A stretch of DNA of 64,000 nucleotides. It comes from Salminus brasiliensis (lineage: Eukaryota > Chordata > Actinopteri > Characiformes > Bryconidae). The notes below the pieces were generated by a model. It did no database searches. It had not been told where the DNA came from and saw nothing but the letters and a program-made list of their open reading frames with translations. The position numbers and the translations under genes were made by a program. The stretch covers positions 33,525,125 through 33,589,124 of the forward strand of contig NC_132894.1 in assembly GCF_030463535.1 (NCBI RefSeq), written 5' to 3'. Below are positions 42,510 to 63,790 of this stretch, piece after piece; the first letter of the stretch is position 1; every line of letters starts with the position of its first letter.

Positions 42510-43690
42510 TCTTCTGGAGTGCTGGTGGGGTTTTTGTAATTCTGGAGAATGCTGGTGGAGTATTGGCAAGGCTGTTGGAGTTGTGGAGATGCTGGAGAGT
42601 AATGGTGGAGTTCTGGCAGTACTGTGGTGTGTTGTTGGAGTTTTGGGGATATTATGGAGTTCTGGTAATGCTAAGGATTGCTGGTGGAGTGTTGGAGAGT
42701 ACTCCACCAGCACTTTCAGGCAATGCTGGAAAGTGCTGGTGGAGTTGTGGAGATGCCTGTGAGTGCTGGTGGAGTTCTAGCAATGTTGGGCAGTGCTGGT
42801 GGAGTTCCGGCAATTCTAGGGAGCATTGCTGGTGTTCTTGCGATGCTGGAGTGTTGATGGAGTTCTGCAAATGCTTAGGAGTACGGATGGAGTTGTGAAG
42901 AGTAATGTGGGGTGCTGTGGAGTTCTGGCAATGCTGGAGAATTTTGGTGGAGTTTTGGCAATTCTAGGGGGTGTTGCTTGAGTTCTCGCAATTCTGGAGT
43001 GCTGGGGAGTGCTGATGATGTTCTGGCAATGCTGTGTGAAGTTCTTCTGATGCTGGGGAGTGCTGGTGGAGTTCTAAAGATACTATAAAGGCGATACTGG
43101 TGTAGTTCTGGTGATGCTGGGCAGTGCTGGTGGATTTCCAGCGATTCTAGGGAGAGTTGCTGGAGTTATGTGAATGCTGGAGAGTGATGATGGAGTTCTA
43201 GCAATGCTGGAGAGTTCAGGTGGAGTTATGGCAATGCTGGTGGAGTTCTGATGCTGGGAAGTGCTGGTGAAGTTTTAGCAATGCTGGAGAGTTCTGGTGG
43301 AGTTCTGGCAATGCTGGTGGAGTTCTGATGCTGGGAAGTGCTGGTGAAGTTTTAGCAATGCTGGAGAGCTCTGGTGGAGTTCTGGCAATGCTGGTGGAGT
43401 TCTACTGACGCTGGGAAGTGCTGGTGGAGTTGTGGAGATGCATGTGAGTGCTGGTGGAGTTCTGGCAATGCTGGTACAGTTCTGCTGATGCTTGGAAGTG
43501 CTGGTGGAGTTTTAGCAATGCTGGAGAGTGCTGGTGGAGTTCTGGCAATGCTGGCCAGTGCTGGTGGAGTTCCGGGAATTCCGGGAGCGTTGCTGGAGTT
43601 TTTGCCATGCTGGAGTGCTGGAGATGTTCTGCCAATTCTAAGAAGTGCTGCTGGAATACTAACGATGTTGGAGAGTGCTTTCTGAATAAT
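42510..43690. repeat. 30-bp minisatellite, largest array
   Basis: Dozens of units of gctggtggagttctggcaat plus gctggagagt, many with 15-base half-units lost or gained, so frame and phase drift. It is the same family as the arrays at 38.9, 40.6, 41.0 and 41.3 kb, differing mainly at gctgg versus ttctgg. Confidence 0.93.
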
Positions 43691-44676
43691 TCAGACATGG
43701 TCATGGTCATGGTTTGTAAGTAGCATTTACAGTTTGTTCTTTTGGAGCAGAGCAAACGGTCCTAATGTAAGACAGGGGAGACTAGAAGTCGGAGGCGGAA
43801 TGTGCACTTGCGGAGATCCCTGTCAGAATGTGGAGGTGAGGCTGAGATGGCGGTAAGGAATGGAAGATTATCTCCAGTTTCTGACAGGTGACAGGCGGCA
43901 GCAGCGCAGAGGATGATCCGCTGATGCGATGGCCATGCGGGAGTCAATCACATGATTATGACAGGACCTCACTCGCATGCTCCAGCATGTGACGGCTTTG
44001 TCTTGCTTGGCCATGCCATTACACAGATGCAAATTAGGAGCATGGCTGATTCCATTTTACGATAGCTGGGCCTTCTTCTCCAACATGCTCGGGATCATTT
44101 AGTAAGATAGAGATAGAGATAGATACATGGTAATCTTTGGCACATTATATAATACCCCAAGGTAACCTGAGACCATGATGTCCTGCAAGAAATGGGCAGT
44201 GCTTGTTTGATTGACAGCACATAAGGCACAATAGTGTATTCGCCAAAGCTATTGGAGAACCCGGATGGGAAAATCCCACAGTTCCGAAGTGCTACAGTAA
44301 TTAAAAGCAAAGGGATTCAATATGGCCATAGGTTTGCTTTATATTTCTCAGTCAGTTGCTTTAGTGCTTGGATTAGTTAATGATTAAGAATTGCATAATT
44401 ATACCTTTTCGCAAATGCAATATCTGGCTTCATTTCTTTAATGGAATATATTTAGATTTAAATGTGCATGATTTACAAAACCAGAAGACATCATCACTGT
44501 ATTTATTGTTATTGCTATATTGTATAAAATACTGCATTGTATTGTGGTTGTTGTACATGTCTTTGTTTTCATACAAAGAAAGCTGCTCTGGTACTAATAA
44601 CCACTTAAAAGTAATGAAAATATATATTATATTTATAATATATATATATTTATTTTATATAATAAATAATACATAA

Positions 44677-44680
<4 letters not shown>

Positions 44681-44732
<52 letters not shown>
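44681..44732. repeat. (AT)n microsatellite
   Basis: About 26 TA units, the longest AT tract of the window. Confidence 0.95.
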
Positions 44733-44735
<3 letters not shown>

Positions 44736-46619
44736 ATAACAATGTTATAATACCATAATAATTCTCATACATTATCAGTTCGACACAGACTAACATTTGA
44801 GAAACTTCTGAAGTACTTTTCCTAAAACTAAATAAAATACAGTAAATAAAACATAACTGACACATAATCAAACATGAATAATATTTAATGAATGTGTCAT
44901 AAAATGATGTTAAATCTAATTGGTGGCATTGTAGCAATTATTTAAACATAGAATATAATATCTGAATTTGCACTGATATTACTTAAACTTACATTTCTTT
45001 TTGTAAACATGCTTTCCAAATATGAAAAGCACAAAAGGTCAATAAAAACAATAGAACTTTCTAAGAACCAAAATGATAACATTCAGGATGTTCGTGTAAT
45101 GATTTACTAGACAAACATTTCCAGCTGGGCTGATGTTTTGGAGATGTTCTGATCCAGTCGTCTAGCCATCACATTCTGGTTCGTCTGGTCACAGTAGCTC
45201 AGATATTTATACCTGCCCATTTTTCCTGCTTCCAACAGATCAGCTTTAGGATCTGACTGTTCACTTGCTGCCTAATTTATCCACCCCTTAACAGGAGCCA
45301 TTAAAACCAGATGATCAAAAAAATGATCAATGTTCTTCACTTCACCTGTCAGTGGTTTTTGTGCTATTGCTGATTGGTGAAGTGAGTCTTATCTTAAAAA
45401 ATTACCACATGTAACTGACTAAAGCTTACACATCTTTTTTTAAATCTACACTCATTAATTGCATTTATGCAGATTTTATTTAGCTGTGCCAAACACCTTC
45501 CGTTCATCTGGAGTTTGGCTAGCATCATTTGTACTTGGTTGGGTAATAAAAAAGTGGCAGAACATAAAGGTGAAGAGCCGAACTACTGCATTCACTGCGG
45601 ATGCCGTTAATCATTCATCATTGCATCCTGCTGCTTACCCTCCTATATACAGACAATGGGCATAATTAATACTTTTTAAGAATTTTTAATGCTTAATATT
45701 TCTGCATAATTAATGATTGAGATGTAAGCAAAGTCATTGAGCCTCTAAAACCTCCCTCACTGCCTGAGACATTGTCTCGCAGTAGTTTTTGGCCTAAAAC
45801 ATACATTTTAAATGTACTCATGGTGGAGGGGAACATGTAGGATGTTATAATGCAAAATAGTCCCAAAATGCATTTTACCATTTTTAACACACAAACTTCA
45901 GATGGCTAAAATTCCTACTCTGAGAACCATGGAAAGGTTAGTTCTTTAACCCCTCAAAACCTAGGTTAACAATCAGGGTATTAATACTGAGTCAAAAAAT
46001 TATTGTATAGCCATTTAGCTTACTGGATTTTTGTGGAGTCCCACAGGGTTCTATATTAGGGCCTATAAAACTGATGCAAATTTTGGCTGTAATTAAGTGT
46101 GGGCTTACATGTAGAGGTTTAATGGTTTAATGGGTTAAAGAACACTCTTTATGAGATGTGTATGAAGTATGAAGAACCATCATATATTGGAAATGCTCTA
46201 CACTCTACAGATGAATGTTTCCTAGATCAGAGCCTCTAAGCCAAGAGCCATTTTCAAGAGTGTAGCTCCACCAGACGTGTCACATCTGGGTCCAAGCTGT
46301 TCCTGTCTGGTCTTTCAAAGAGCTTAAAATTCCAACTGACACCAAAGTACAAGGCTTACTTCAGACAGTAGCTAATAAATGTTGGTCCTTGGTTGCTTGA
46401 TTGTGTGAAGAAAGGAAATTACCATGCAGGTTCTACTTGTTGAGTGACTTCAGTCATCTGACTGTCTCATGAGCGCTGCATTCTCTTCGTGTGAATCATC
46501 AGATGAATACAGACAGCTTTATTTGTCTGTAGAATCTACTTTCTGTCTTGATTGCCTTGATTTTTCTTCAGGATCTCGTGAACACTGATACACAGACAGC
46601 TATAACTCTGGAATGTGAA

Positions 46620-46920
46620 GTCAAATGTACCGGTGTTCCAGGTATGCAGTGGTCAGTACCTGGGACAGCTGGTGAACTGGTGACAGGATCATGGGTGCCC
46701 AAGGCTCATTGATGCTTATGGAGGTCCCTCCCCACAATTTCGAGGCCTTAAAGGATCTGCTGCTAATATTGTCTTGGGGGCAGATACCACAAGACGCCTT
46801 CAGGGGTCTTGTGGAGACCATGCCTTGACGGGTTAGAGCAGTTTTAGTGGCATTGGGGGACTTGCACAATATGAGGCAGCTGGTTCTAATGCTATGGCTT
46901 ATTAGAGTATATCGGAATTG
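46620..46920 (+). mobile_element. Tc1-like internal-deletion derivative, second copy
   Basis: Runs ggtgttccaggtatgcagtg, tcatgggtgcccaaggctca, then directly atggaggtccctccccacaa, aaaggatctgctgctaatat and ttctaatgctatggcttatt. The jump from the middle of the transposase to its C-terminus is at the same place as in the copy at 3.9-4.55 kb. Confidence 0.75.
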
Positions 46921-47035
46921 AGCTTGCTGTTTACCGCGTTGCAGTGTGTGTGTCACAGGGCTTGGCGTGATATGAAGGTGTGTTCGTTCTTCCTTGGAGT
47001 TCTGACTCACTGTATGTTTAGATTCTTCCGTGCAC

Positions 47036-47484
47036 ACACACAGCTTTTCTAGTCCTGTAGAGAAGTACTGCCATTAGAATAGGACTCTCTGGAGCAGATA
47101 AATGTGAATCTATTGGCACCATGCTGCCTAATAATGCCAGGCGTGGGCTAGTAGAGGGGTATAAAGCCCCCCAGCATTGAGCTGTGGAGCAGTGGAAGAA
47201 CTGTGTTGTCTGGAATAATGGATGGTGCCTTTTGGATAAGTTGGGGAGCTGGAGATGGGGTGAGATGGTGATCCTCCAGCATGCTGACCTTACTGACGCT
47301 CTTGTCGCTGCATGCAATCAAATCCTCACAGCAGTGACTCTCAACAATCTAGTAGAAAGCCTTCTTCCCTGGACAGTTTAGACAGTTCCTCCCATAAACG
47401 CAGAATAAAGTCTTTTTAATACCTTTGATTTCAGAAAAACAATGAAGGAGCAGGTGTCCAAATACTTTTGTCGGTGTAGTGTAG
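47036..47484 (-). mobile_element. MITE with 'ggacaaaagtattgggacac' terminal repeat, copy 3
   Basis: Contains attagaataggactctctgg, ccccccagcattgagctgtg and aggtgtccaaatacttttgt. Its left terminal repeat is missing. Confidence 0.7.
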
Positions 47485-48214
47485 CTTTTGCTGTTATGAA
47501 GTTTACGTAGTTTGCGACTCCAAATACTGTCAATCTGACAAAGAATGCTCTGAGGTTTGGTCTTTAGTTTTGAATTGGAGCTAGGAAGCTAATAATAATA
47601 ATAAAATTAATTTTTAAAAAATCCAATTATGAACATTATAAAAAATGTCTGGTTCCACCATTCCTTTACGATCACGGTTTGCATTTGATGAGCTGGTGTT
47701 ACATCAGCACAAGAGAGCAAAGTTTCAGTTGCAACTCACATTCAGAACTAACTGCCCTCTAGTGGCCATTGTGTTCATTAGAGGTCAAACAACGGCCTCA
47801 GCACACGCAGTGACGCTAGGCCTCTGCATGTGATGAGCCGCATACCAGGAACTCCATACATTCACAGATCTACTTGACAAGAACAGTGGGGTGAGCACAG
47901 GGACAGGAACAATATGCACTAGAGCTATATAAGTATATACACTGCAATGCAAACACATGCTGTTCTTGCACAACTGCTAAGTCATGGACTCGTTCCACCT
48001 GAAGGCCGCTAGTCAAGCCGCAGGTCAAAGTTAGGGCAGAAGGTAACAGTAAGTCACTTCATAGTAAACAATTCCGACCAAAGTCTCAGATCTTAATATG
48101 AATGTTTTGGTAGGTTTGCAGAAAAAAGTATCAGTAATGAATATTGGTGTCATAACTAATTGATATCTGTCATTTGATCGACACATAGGTAAGTAAATAC
48201 TGCAGGTCACTTCT

Positions 48215-48510
48215 GGCTGGTCGCCCATCAGGCCCCTGCAACTAATCCAGAATGCAGCCGCATGTGTTGTCTTCAACGTTTCTACGTTCAGCGGCCACGT
48301 TTTAAGGCCTTTGAGCTTCAAGTACGGCTCGGCTATACCCGGCCCGAGGTATGGTCTCCATATTGGCTTTTGTGTTTAGTAGTATCTAATCGAAGGTATT
48401 TTTGGGTCCTAGTCTGCACAAACTAGCTAAGAGTAAACAGTGAAGCACTTTTGTAAGTCGCTCTGGATAAGAGCGTCTGCTAAATGCCGTACATGAAAAT
48501 GTAATTGACT
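48215..48510 (+). mobile_element. LINE 3' fragment with fish SINE/LINE tail
   Basis: Reads LIQNAAACVVFNVSTFS near 48,240, a decayed form of the LINE reverse-transcriptase C-terminal motif, and ends gtcgctctggataagagcgt plus ctgctaaatg. The centre matches the repeat at 8.8-9.3 kb (inverted). Confidence 0.65.
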
Positions 48511-49640
48511 AGGCCAGCTTCGTAACATTGCCAAGCTAAGAAATTCCTTATCCCTTCATGACGCAGAAAATGAGTGCATGGCTTTACTACTACTTCAAGA
48601 CTGGACTACTTCAATACACTCCAGTCATGATGTTACAGCAGGAACCTCCGGAAACTTCCAACGATGTGGTTGGTGTGGTGCAACAGATAACACCAGTACC
48701 TGCCAGTGAGCTGTTACAACATGTAGGTGACCGGGGGTCGATTCCCAGTGCGCTACACCAATATGAGTCCTTGGGCCAGACTCCTGACACTGCATTGGCC
48801 TGCCTCTGTAATACGAGGAACCTTGTAAGTTGCTCTGGATAAGAGCTCCAGCTAAAGGCTGTAAATGTAAACTAGCTCAAAATGCTGCAGTCAGGGTCCT
48901 TACTAAAACGAGATCATTTGATCATATCAGCCCTGCACTGGCTGCAAGTAAAATTCTGTATTGGCTATAGAATTCTTCTATTGACTTATAAAGGCCTACC
49001 CAGCCTCGCTCCTGAGCACCTGCGAGATCTCATTTCCTATTAAGAACCATCACGATGGTTTAGATCACAGTCTTCTTACTAGCTCCTTGAATTCAGAAAG
49101 CCTGAAATAAACTTTCAGATAATGTTCAGGACTCAGATACAGCCCCAAGCTTCAGGTCTAGGTTGAAAACTCACTTGTTTAGTGTAGCTTTTGGTGATTA
49201 ATGTTTCAGTTTAGATAAGGGTTGAATATCCAGGTTCATGGACACGAGTAATTTGTGGATGGATACCAGTTGTTTCAGGGTGCTCCCATGTCTGTGTTAC
49301 CTTCTGGCTCTTTCCTTTCCAGACTCTGACTCTGATCATGTTAACATTGTCTGTACAAGAATCCAAACAGTAGGAACTCCATCATTACCTTTTTCCGAGG
49401 TCATGGTTGCCCACCTGTCCAGCTTGACACTAATGGAAGTTTGATGGGTCCACCCTTGTGAGCCTGGGTTTCTCTCAAGGGTTCTTCCTTCAGCTTTGAG
49501 GGAGGTGAGCAATGCCTTTGGCCTTTGGACCAGGGGTTTATGTTTTAAGGTTTGTTTGTTGAGCTAAACCCGTGGTTAGATATGGTTTAGCTTTACAACA
49601 ATGGAAACTGAGCCTCAAATAAGCCTCCCAAATAAGAAAA
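48511..49640 (+). pseudogene. LINE reverse transcriptase C-terminal relic
   Basis: Frames with shifts give LAKLRNSLSLHDAE-like text before 48,570, and NAAVRVLTKTRSFDHISPAL at about 48,880, then ILLLTYKGLPSLAPEHLRDL, typical of fish L2/Rex-type LINEs. A small deletion breaks the ALHWLP motif. A SINE is inserted in the middle. Confidence 0.7.
48660..48873 (+). mobile_element. tRNA-derived SINE, family 2, inserted in a LINE relic
   Basis: Head gttggtgtggtgcaacagat, box-B-like ggggtcgattcccag at about 48,735, tail gctctggataagagctccag. The words aaact before and after could be a short target duplication. Confidence 0.8.
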
Positions 49641-49814
49641 AACTGGAGGAGGTCATAATCTTTGGGAAAACTACAGAAGTGGGCTTTAAGAAGAAATTTC
49701 TTCTTGAGAATGGTTAATGGAAAATGCTAATTGTTCTTAAGGTGGAGCGTTTCCACCCTTTTTCCCCTTCATATAAAGATCTAGTCAGTCTAATTGGATT
49801 ATACTTTGTCTCAC

Positions 49815-49985
49815 ATTTAGCTGATGCTCTTATCCAGAGCAACTTACAGGGTTACTTGTATTACAAAGGTGGGCCAGAGGTGGTTGGTGTAGCGCAGCAT
49901 AGCCATCCAGACTGGGAATCAAACCCCAGTCTCCCACATGGTGTGGTAGCTCACAGGCAGGTAGTGGCGCCACACGAACCACTGG
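49815..49985 (-). mobile_element. tRNA-derived SINE, family 2
   Basis: Reverse orientation: tail cacatttagctgatgctctt at left, box-B region gactgggaatcaaacccc, head at right. Confidence 0.8.
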
Positions 49986-50121
49986 GTACCATCTGAACAG
50001 CCTATAATAAAGTCTACTAGACATCATTTGAAGTCACATAGAGATGTAGTTCCCAGCCCTGGAACCCTGACATTTTAGTGATTTTCTGCAGCTCGAACAC
50101 ACTACCTTTAACTCAGGAAGG

Positions 50122-50356
50122 GTTACATTTACAGCATTTAGCTGACACTTTTATCCAGAGCGACTTACAGGGTTACTCGCATTACAGAGGTAAGCTAATG
50201 CTGTGTTAGGAGTCTTGCCCAAGGACTCTTATTGGTGTAGCACAGCACAGTCACCCAGACTGGGAATCGAACCCCCGGTTTCCCACAGGGTGTAATAGCT
50301 GGTATTACACCTATGGCAGGTAGTGGTGTTATCTGTTGCACCACACCAACTACTAG
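50122..50356 (-). mobile_element. tRNA-derived SINE, family 2
   Basis: Reverse orientation: tail acagcatttagctgacactt, box-B region gactgggaatcgaacccccg, head gttgcaccacaccaac. Confidence 0.8.
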
Positions 50357-50359
50357 ATT

Positions 50360-51790
50360 AGCTGGATCATGTGTGTTGGGAGTAGATGTAAACACTAAAA
50401 TGTGAAGGGCAGGAGGTCATCCAGGATCGGTGTTAAGAACCACTGACATTGAGCACTGTAGATCCAGAGTGGGCAACGATGCCCAGAGCAGATTTCCTAC
50501 TAAAGCTTGTTGGACTATGCAGGAATCCAGGACGTCCAGAACCGGAATTGCCCGCCTCTGTTGTAGATGAGACCTACACATTGAAAGGCCAGGCTGGACA
50601 CAAAAACATCAGATTGTCATTTATGCTTCGGCACGTTCAGGAGAGAAAACACACAGAAGTGCTTCCGTGTTCGGAGCACACACTATGCTGCATATAAGCA
50701 CAGTCTGCTGGCTGTGATTTGGTATTCAGCTCCGACTGAACTGAGAGAGCTTTATTCCTGGGTCCTTTAAGACCAGCATTGAGCTACACAGTCACACTGC
50801 AAATGCATTTCTGATGCTGAATCACTGTGAGCGAGGGCCGAGTCAAATCTCCAGGCCTCGCGAAATAGGCCTGCACGTCATTTGTCAAGGCTTATCTCAC
50901 ACAAATCACACGCTATGAGGTGCAGCTGCCAGTCAGTTACAGTGATTAGCTGTTGGCCCACAGCAATGTGTATGTGGGAGGGTGGGAGGGGCTTAAAAAC
51001 CTTTAAAACATATACTCATTTACCAAAACCAATAAATAACCTTAATTTTTTTTTTCCTTTTAGTTTTTGTTTTTTGTTCGTCACAATTAAAAGAAATGAG
51101 CTAAAAACAAACAAACAAAAAAAAATCAATCAATCAATCACTCAACCAATAAAAATGCTCTAAAATGACTTGAAATAATTTATTCCATATTTCAATATTT
51201 GTGTAAAATTCTGTAATATTACTCTACAGCCTCAGTCCACATGCTTCTTGCACTTCAGATGCCGGTTCTGTATTTTAGTGGTGGCTCAAAGTGACTCAAA
51301 TTCCACTTGCCAACTGTAGGGGGAGCCAAGTTAAATAAATAACAGTTCTCACATACTGCTGCTTTAAGTTATCTTTAGCTTAGTTTAACAGATGCATAGC
51401 AGTGGGTTATTGAGGGAGAGGGAGGGACATTAGGAAATTTAACAACATGACGGACAGTTCTAGCTTCATTTCTATAGAATGCAAGGGAACAGAACCACAG
51501 CATCCATGTTTTCTACAGTCATTGACTGTACTGCATCAATTTTGGCAATCAATTGCCAAAGACCACTTAATATAATAATAATAAGTACTGCATGCAAATT
51601 TAATTTAATGAAAAAATAAATATAATAAAATAACTGGTGTTTTATTGACAATTATCTATGAGGCAAATAATCCTTCCAGTGCTGATTGTATATTGACTGT
51701 ATTTTAATGTATTTACTGATAACTTCATCTAGAATTCTATCACTGACCTGGCCTGTAACCCCAAACACAGACTCCGCCACATTTCTTTCT
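50360..51790. other. gene-free stretch downstream of fes
   Basis: No exon seen; short A-rich and CAAT runs near 51,040-51,150. The left-to-right order places this just past the fes polyadenylation site. Confidence 0.4.
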
Positions 51791-51801
51791 GACACTTTGA
51801 C

Positions 51802-51807
51802 TTTATT
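51802..51807 (-). terminator. fes polyadenylation signal
   Basis: AATAAA on the minus strand, 245 nt after the fes stop codon, followed by a GT-rich stretch (gtctgtgtttgggg) of the kind found just past cleavage sites. No competing AATAAA lies between it and the stop. Confidence 0.7.
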
Positions 51808-52051
51808 CACAGTAAGAAAACAGCTATGTCAACATACTGTGATCATAAGTTAATATGGCAACAATTAAATTTAAATACATTACAAAAGTTAAAGCATCCA
51901 CTATAAAAACAGCACAAGTGCTCCTATATCATCTCTGTTCATACGGACAGTGTACTCTGTGAAGGCACACTGGTCAGATTTGGCATATTTTGCACTTGTC
52001 GAAAAGCATAGCTGATTTGGTGGAGTGTGTGTATGTCTGTCTGTCTGTGTG

Positions 52052-60995
<8,944 letters not shown>

Positions 60996-61109
60996 CTGAG
61001 TGACAAGACAAGTGAAATGGTGTTGACAAAGTGTTGACATGGTGTGAAAAACGGCAGGCTAACGTCAGTGCTTAAAAAAGAAGCTCTAGAAGACATGCTG
61101 ACCAACTCC

Positions 61110-62105
61110 TCAACCAACACCCCGTTACTGCACCCCTATCACCTCAACTCCCCGTTACTGCACCCCTATCACCTCTACTCCCCATTACTGCACCCCTATC
61201 ACCTCTACTCCCCATTACTGCACCCCTATCACCTCTACTCCCCGTTACTGCACCCCTATCACCTCTACTCCCCTTTACTGCACCCCTATCTCCTCAACTC
61301 CCCGTTACTGCACCCTCATCTCCTCAACTGCCCGTTACTGCACCCTCATCTCCTCAACTGCCCGTTACTGCACCCCTATCACCTCAACCCCCTGTTACTG
61401 CACCCCTATCACCTCTACTCCCCGTTACTGCACCCTCATCTCCTCAACTCCCCATTACTGCACCCCTATCTCCTCAACCCCCCGTTACTACACCTCTATC
61501 ACCTCTACTCCCCATTACTGCACCCCTATCTCCTCAACCCCCCGTTACTACACCTCTATCACCTCTACTCCCCATTACTGCACCCCTATCTCCTCAACCC
61601 CCCGTTACTACACCTCTATTACCTCAACCCCCCATTACTGGACCCCTATCACCTCTACTCCCCGTTACTGCACCCCTATTACCTCTACTCCCCGTTACTG
61701 CACCCTCATCTCTTCAACTCCCCGTTACTGCACCCCTATCACCTAAACTCCCCGTTACTGCACCCCTATCACCTAAACTCCCCGTTATTACACCCTCATC
61801 TCCTCAACTGCCCGTTACTGCACCCTCATCTCAACTCCCCGTTACTGCATCCCTATCACCTAAACTCCCTGTTACTGCACCCCCATCACCTCTACTCCCT
61901 GTTACTGCACCCTCATCTCCTCAACTCCCTGCTACTGCACCCCTATCTCCTCAACTCCCCGTTACTGCACCCCTATCTCCTCTACTCCCCGTTACTGCAC
62001 CCCTATCACCTCTACTCCTCATTATTGCACCCCATCACCTCAACTCCCCGTTACTGCACCCCTATCTCCTCAACTCTCCATTACTCTACCTTATCTCTTC
62101 AATGC
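61110..62105. repeat. 30-bp minisatellite upstream of the fes linker exon
   Basis: About 33 units of ctgcacccctatcacctcta plus ctccccgtta, pyrimidine-rich on the plus strand. Variants alternate cccc/ccct and ctcaac/ctctac in blocks. Unit length 30 keeps one frame open for 448 codons of repeating LLHPYHLYSP; not regarded as a gene. It should lie inside a fes intron. Confidence 0.95.
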
Positions 62106-62109
62106 CCCT

Positions 62110-63385
62110 TTACTCCAACCCATTTTCACAACTCCCCATTACTGCACCTCCTTAGCATCCCATTACTTCATCCCCATCACTCCAACCCTAACTCCTTAGC
62201 CGATGCCCATTATGCCACCCCATTGCTCCATTCCCATCTCCTCACCCAACTCCCCATTAGCCCACCCCATAATACAAATTTCCTCCATCAAAATGTCATT
62301 TTCAGGCTTTTTTTGCACTCATATATATACACAACTGTACTGTTATTATTGACAATATTTCCTTATTATGTAAACTTGCAAAAATTCTAAATCCTCACAA
62401 AAGAACCACATTAAAACAAACTGCAGTGAAACGTTAGGATGAACTGAATCGTTTTACGGTCAGAGACACACGTCCCTGACTACTGGTTCTACCACAGAAA
62501 CCCACACATTCTCCTGAAGCTAAACAGGTTCCACCACCATATCGTGCTCACTGTGTAAGCAATCATGCTCATCTGTGCACACATCCTGAAACGGAACCAA
62601 AGCTGAATATAAAAAATTCTCTTGACAGAGCTAAAGAGAACATGATATGGGTGATTTGCGTTTCCCCTCTATAATCATGAGCCCAAAGGCCTTCAGAGGC
62701 TTTACAATAGGGATCAGACTAAGAGAGTTCTCTTTGTTAAACAGATGTGGAGCTCCCTCTGTAATGAGTAATGGGACTGGAACACAGCAACACAGCACAA
62801 TGGCAAAGCGGCAGCAGGAGCTCACGTCACTTTAACACTGCAAACAGAAACAACAGCTAAAGCAACTCTCTTATCCGTGAAGGATTCAGGGTTTGGGAAT
62901 GGCAGCAACAATAAATCCACTGGTTGCCACAAATTTATGGGATGTGGGTTTTATTTTTAGGTTCACTGAACCTCCGAACCGAAACACTAGAAATAATGTG
63001 TAGTGAAAATGCGCACGGAAAGATAGATACATTTTTTGACATTTTTCAAGCCTGCATGTAGGACATCCTGGCTCTGGATCATCAATTAACGCCCTTAAGG
63101 TCTTGAAGCTTGACAGAGTATTATTTATGTATGGACTTCCTTCCATTTCTCCTTTCTCTGCCATTTTTTCCTCAATGTTCTTTCTGGTATATAGTGCTGT
63201 ACAAAGGTTTCAGCAGTCTCGCCATTGTTTAAAAGGCCCACATTATTGAATAGCTAATTTTCATTTGAGTTAAAGCATTTAATAATGTGTGTATAGGAAA
63301 ACTATAGGCATGTGTCAGAATGACACGATGAAAGGACCAATAGGAATGTTCCAAAATGACCTGAAATAACATTTCAACATGTCTG
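62110..63385. other. presumed fes intron, nothing recognised
   Basis: No F-BAR or coiled-coil exon seen on the minus strand, and no clear repeat. Confidence 0.4.
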
Positions 63386-63790
63386 TATAGCATTAGAATA
63401 AACCTTAATAAACAAGGTCAGTGGTCAGTGAAAATGTCTACCTGTAATTAACTCTATATAACATTAGAATAAACCCATATAAACATAAAGTCAGTGGCCA
63501 GTGAGAGTGTCTACCTGTAATTAACTCTATATAACATTAGAATAAACCCCAATAAACATAAAGTCAGTGGCCAGTGAGAGTGTCTAACTCTATATAACAT
63601 TAGAATAACCCAAATAAACAAAGTCAGTGGCCAGTGAGAGTGTCTACCCTTAAATAAGTATATTTATAACCTTATATAACATTAGAATAAAGCAAACAAA
63701 CAAAGTCAGTGGTCAGTGAGAGTGCCTACCTGTAATTAACTATATAACATTAAAATAAACCCCAAAAAAACATAATATCAGTGGTCAGAA
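63386..63790. repeat. 73-bp minisatellite at the right edge
   Basis: About five and a half units of tatataacattagaataaac with gtcagtggccagtgagagtg and tctacctgtaattaactc. Some units have lost the last 15 bases. Confidence 0.9.

Larger units (their letters stand above)
43691..48210. other. gene-free stretch
   Basis: Largely AT-rich unique DNA without a supported exon; contains an AT microsatellite, a Tc1 derivative and a MITE listed separately. Confidence 0.4.

Noticed and set aside
61044-62390. 448-codon open frame on the plus strand
   Set aside because: It consists almost wholly of a ten-residue repeat produced by a 30-bp minisatellite, lies opposite the fes gene, and has no conserved domain outside the array.
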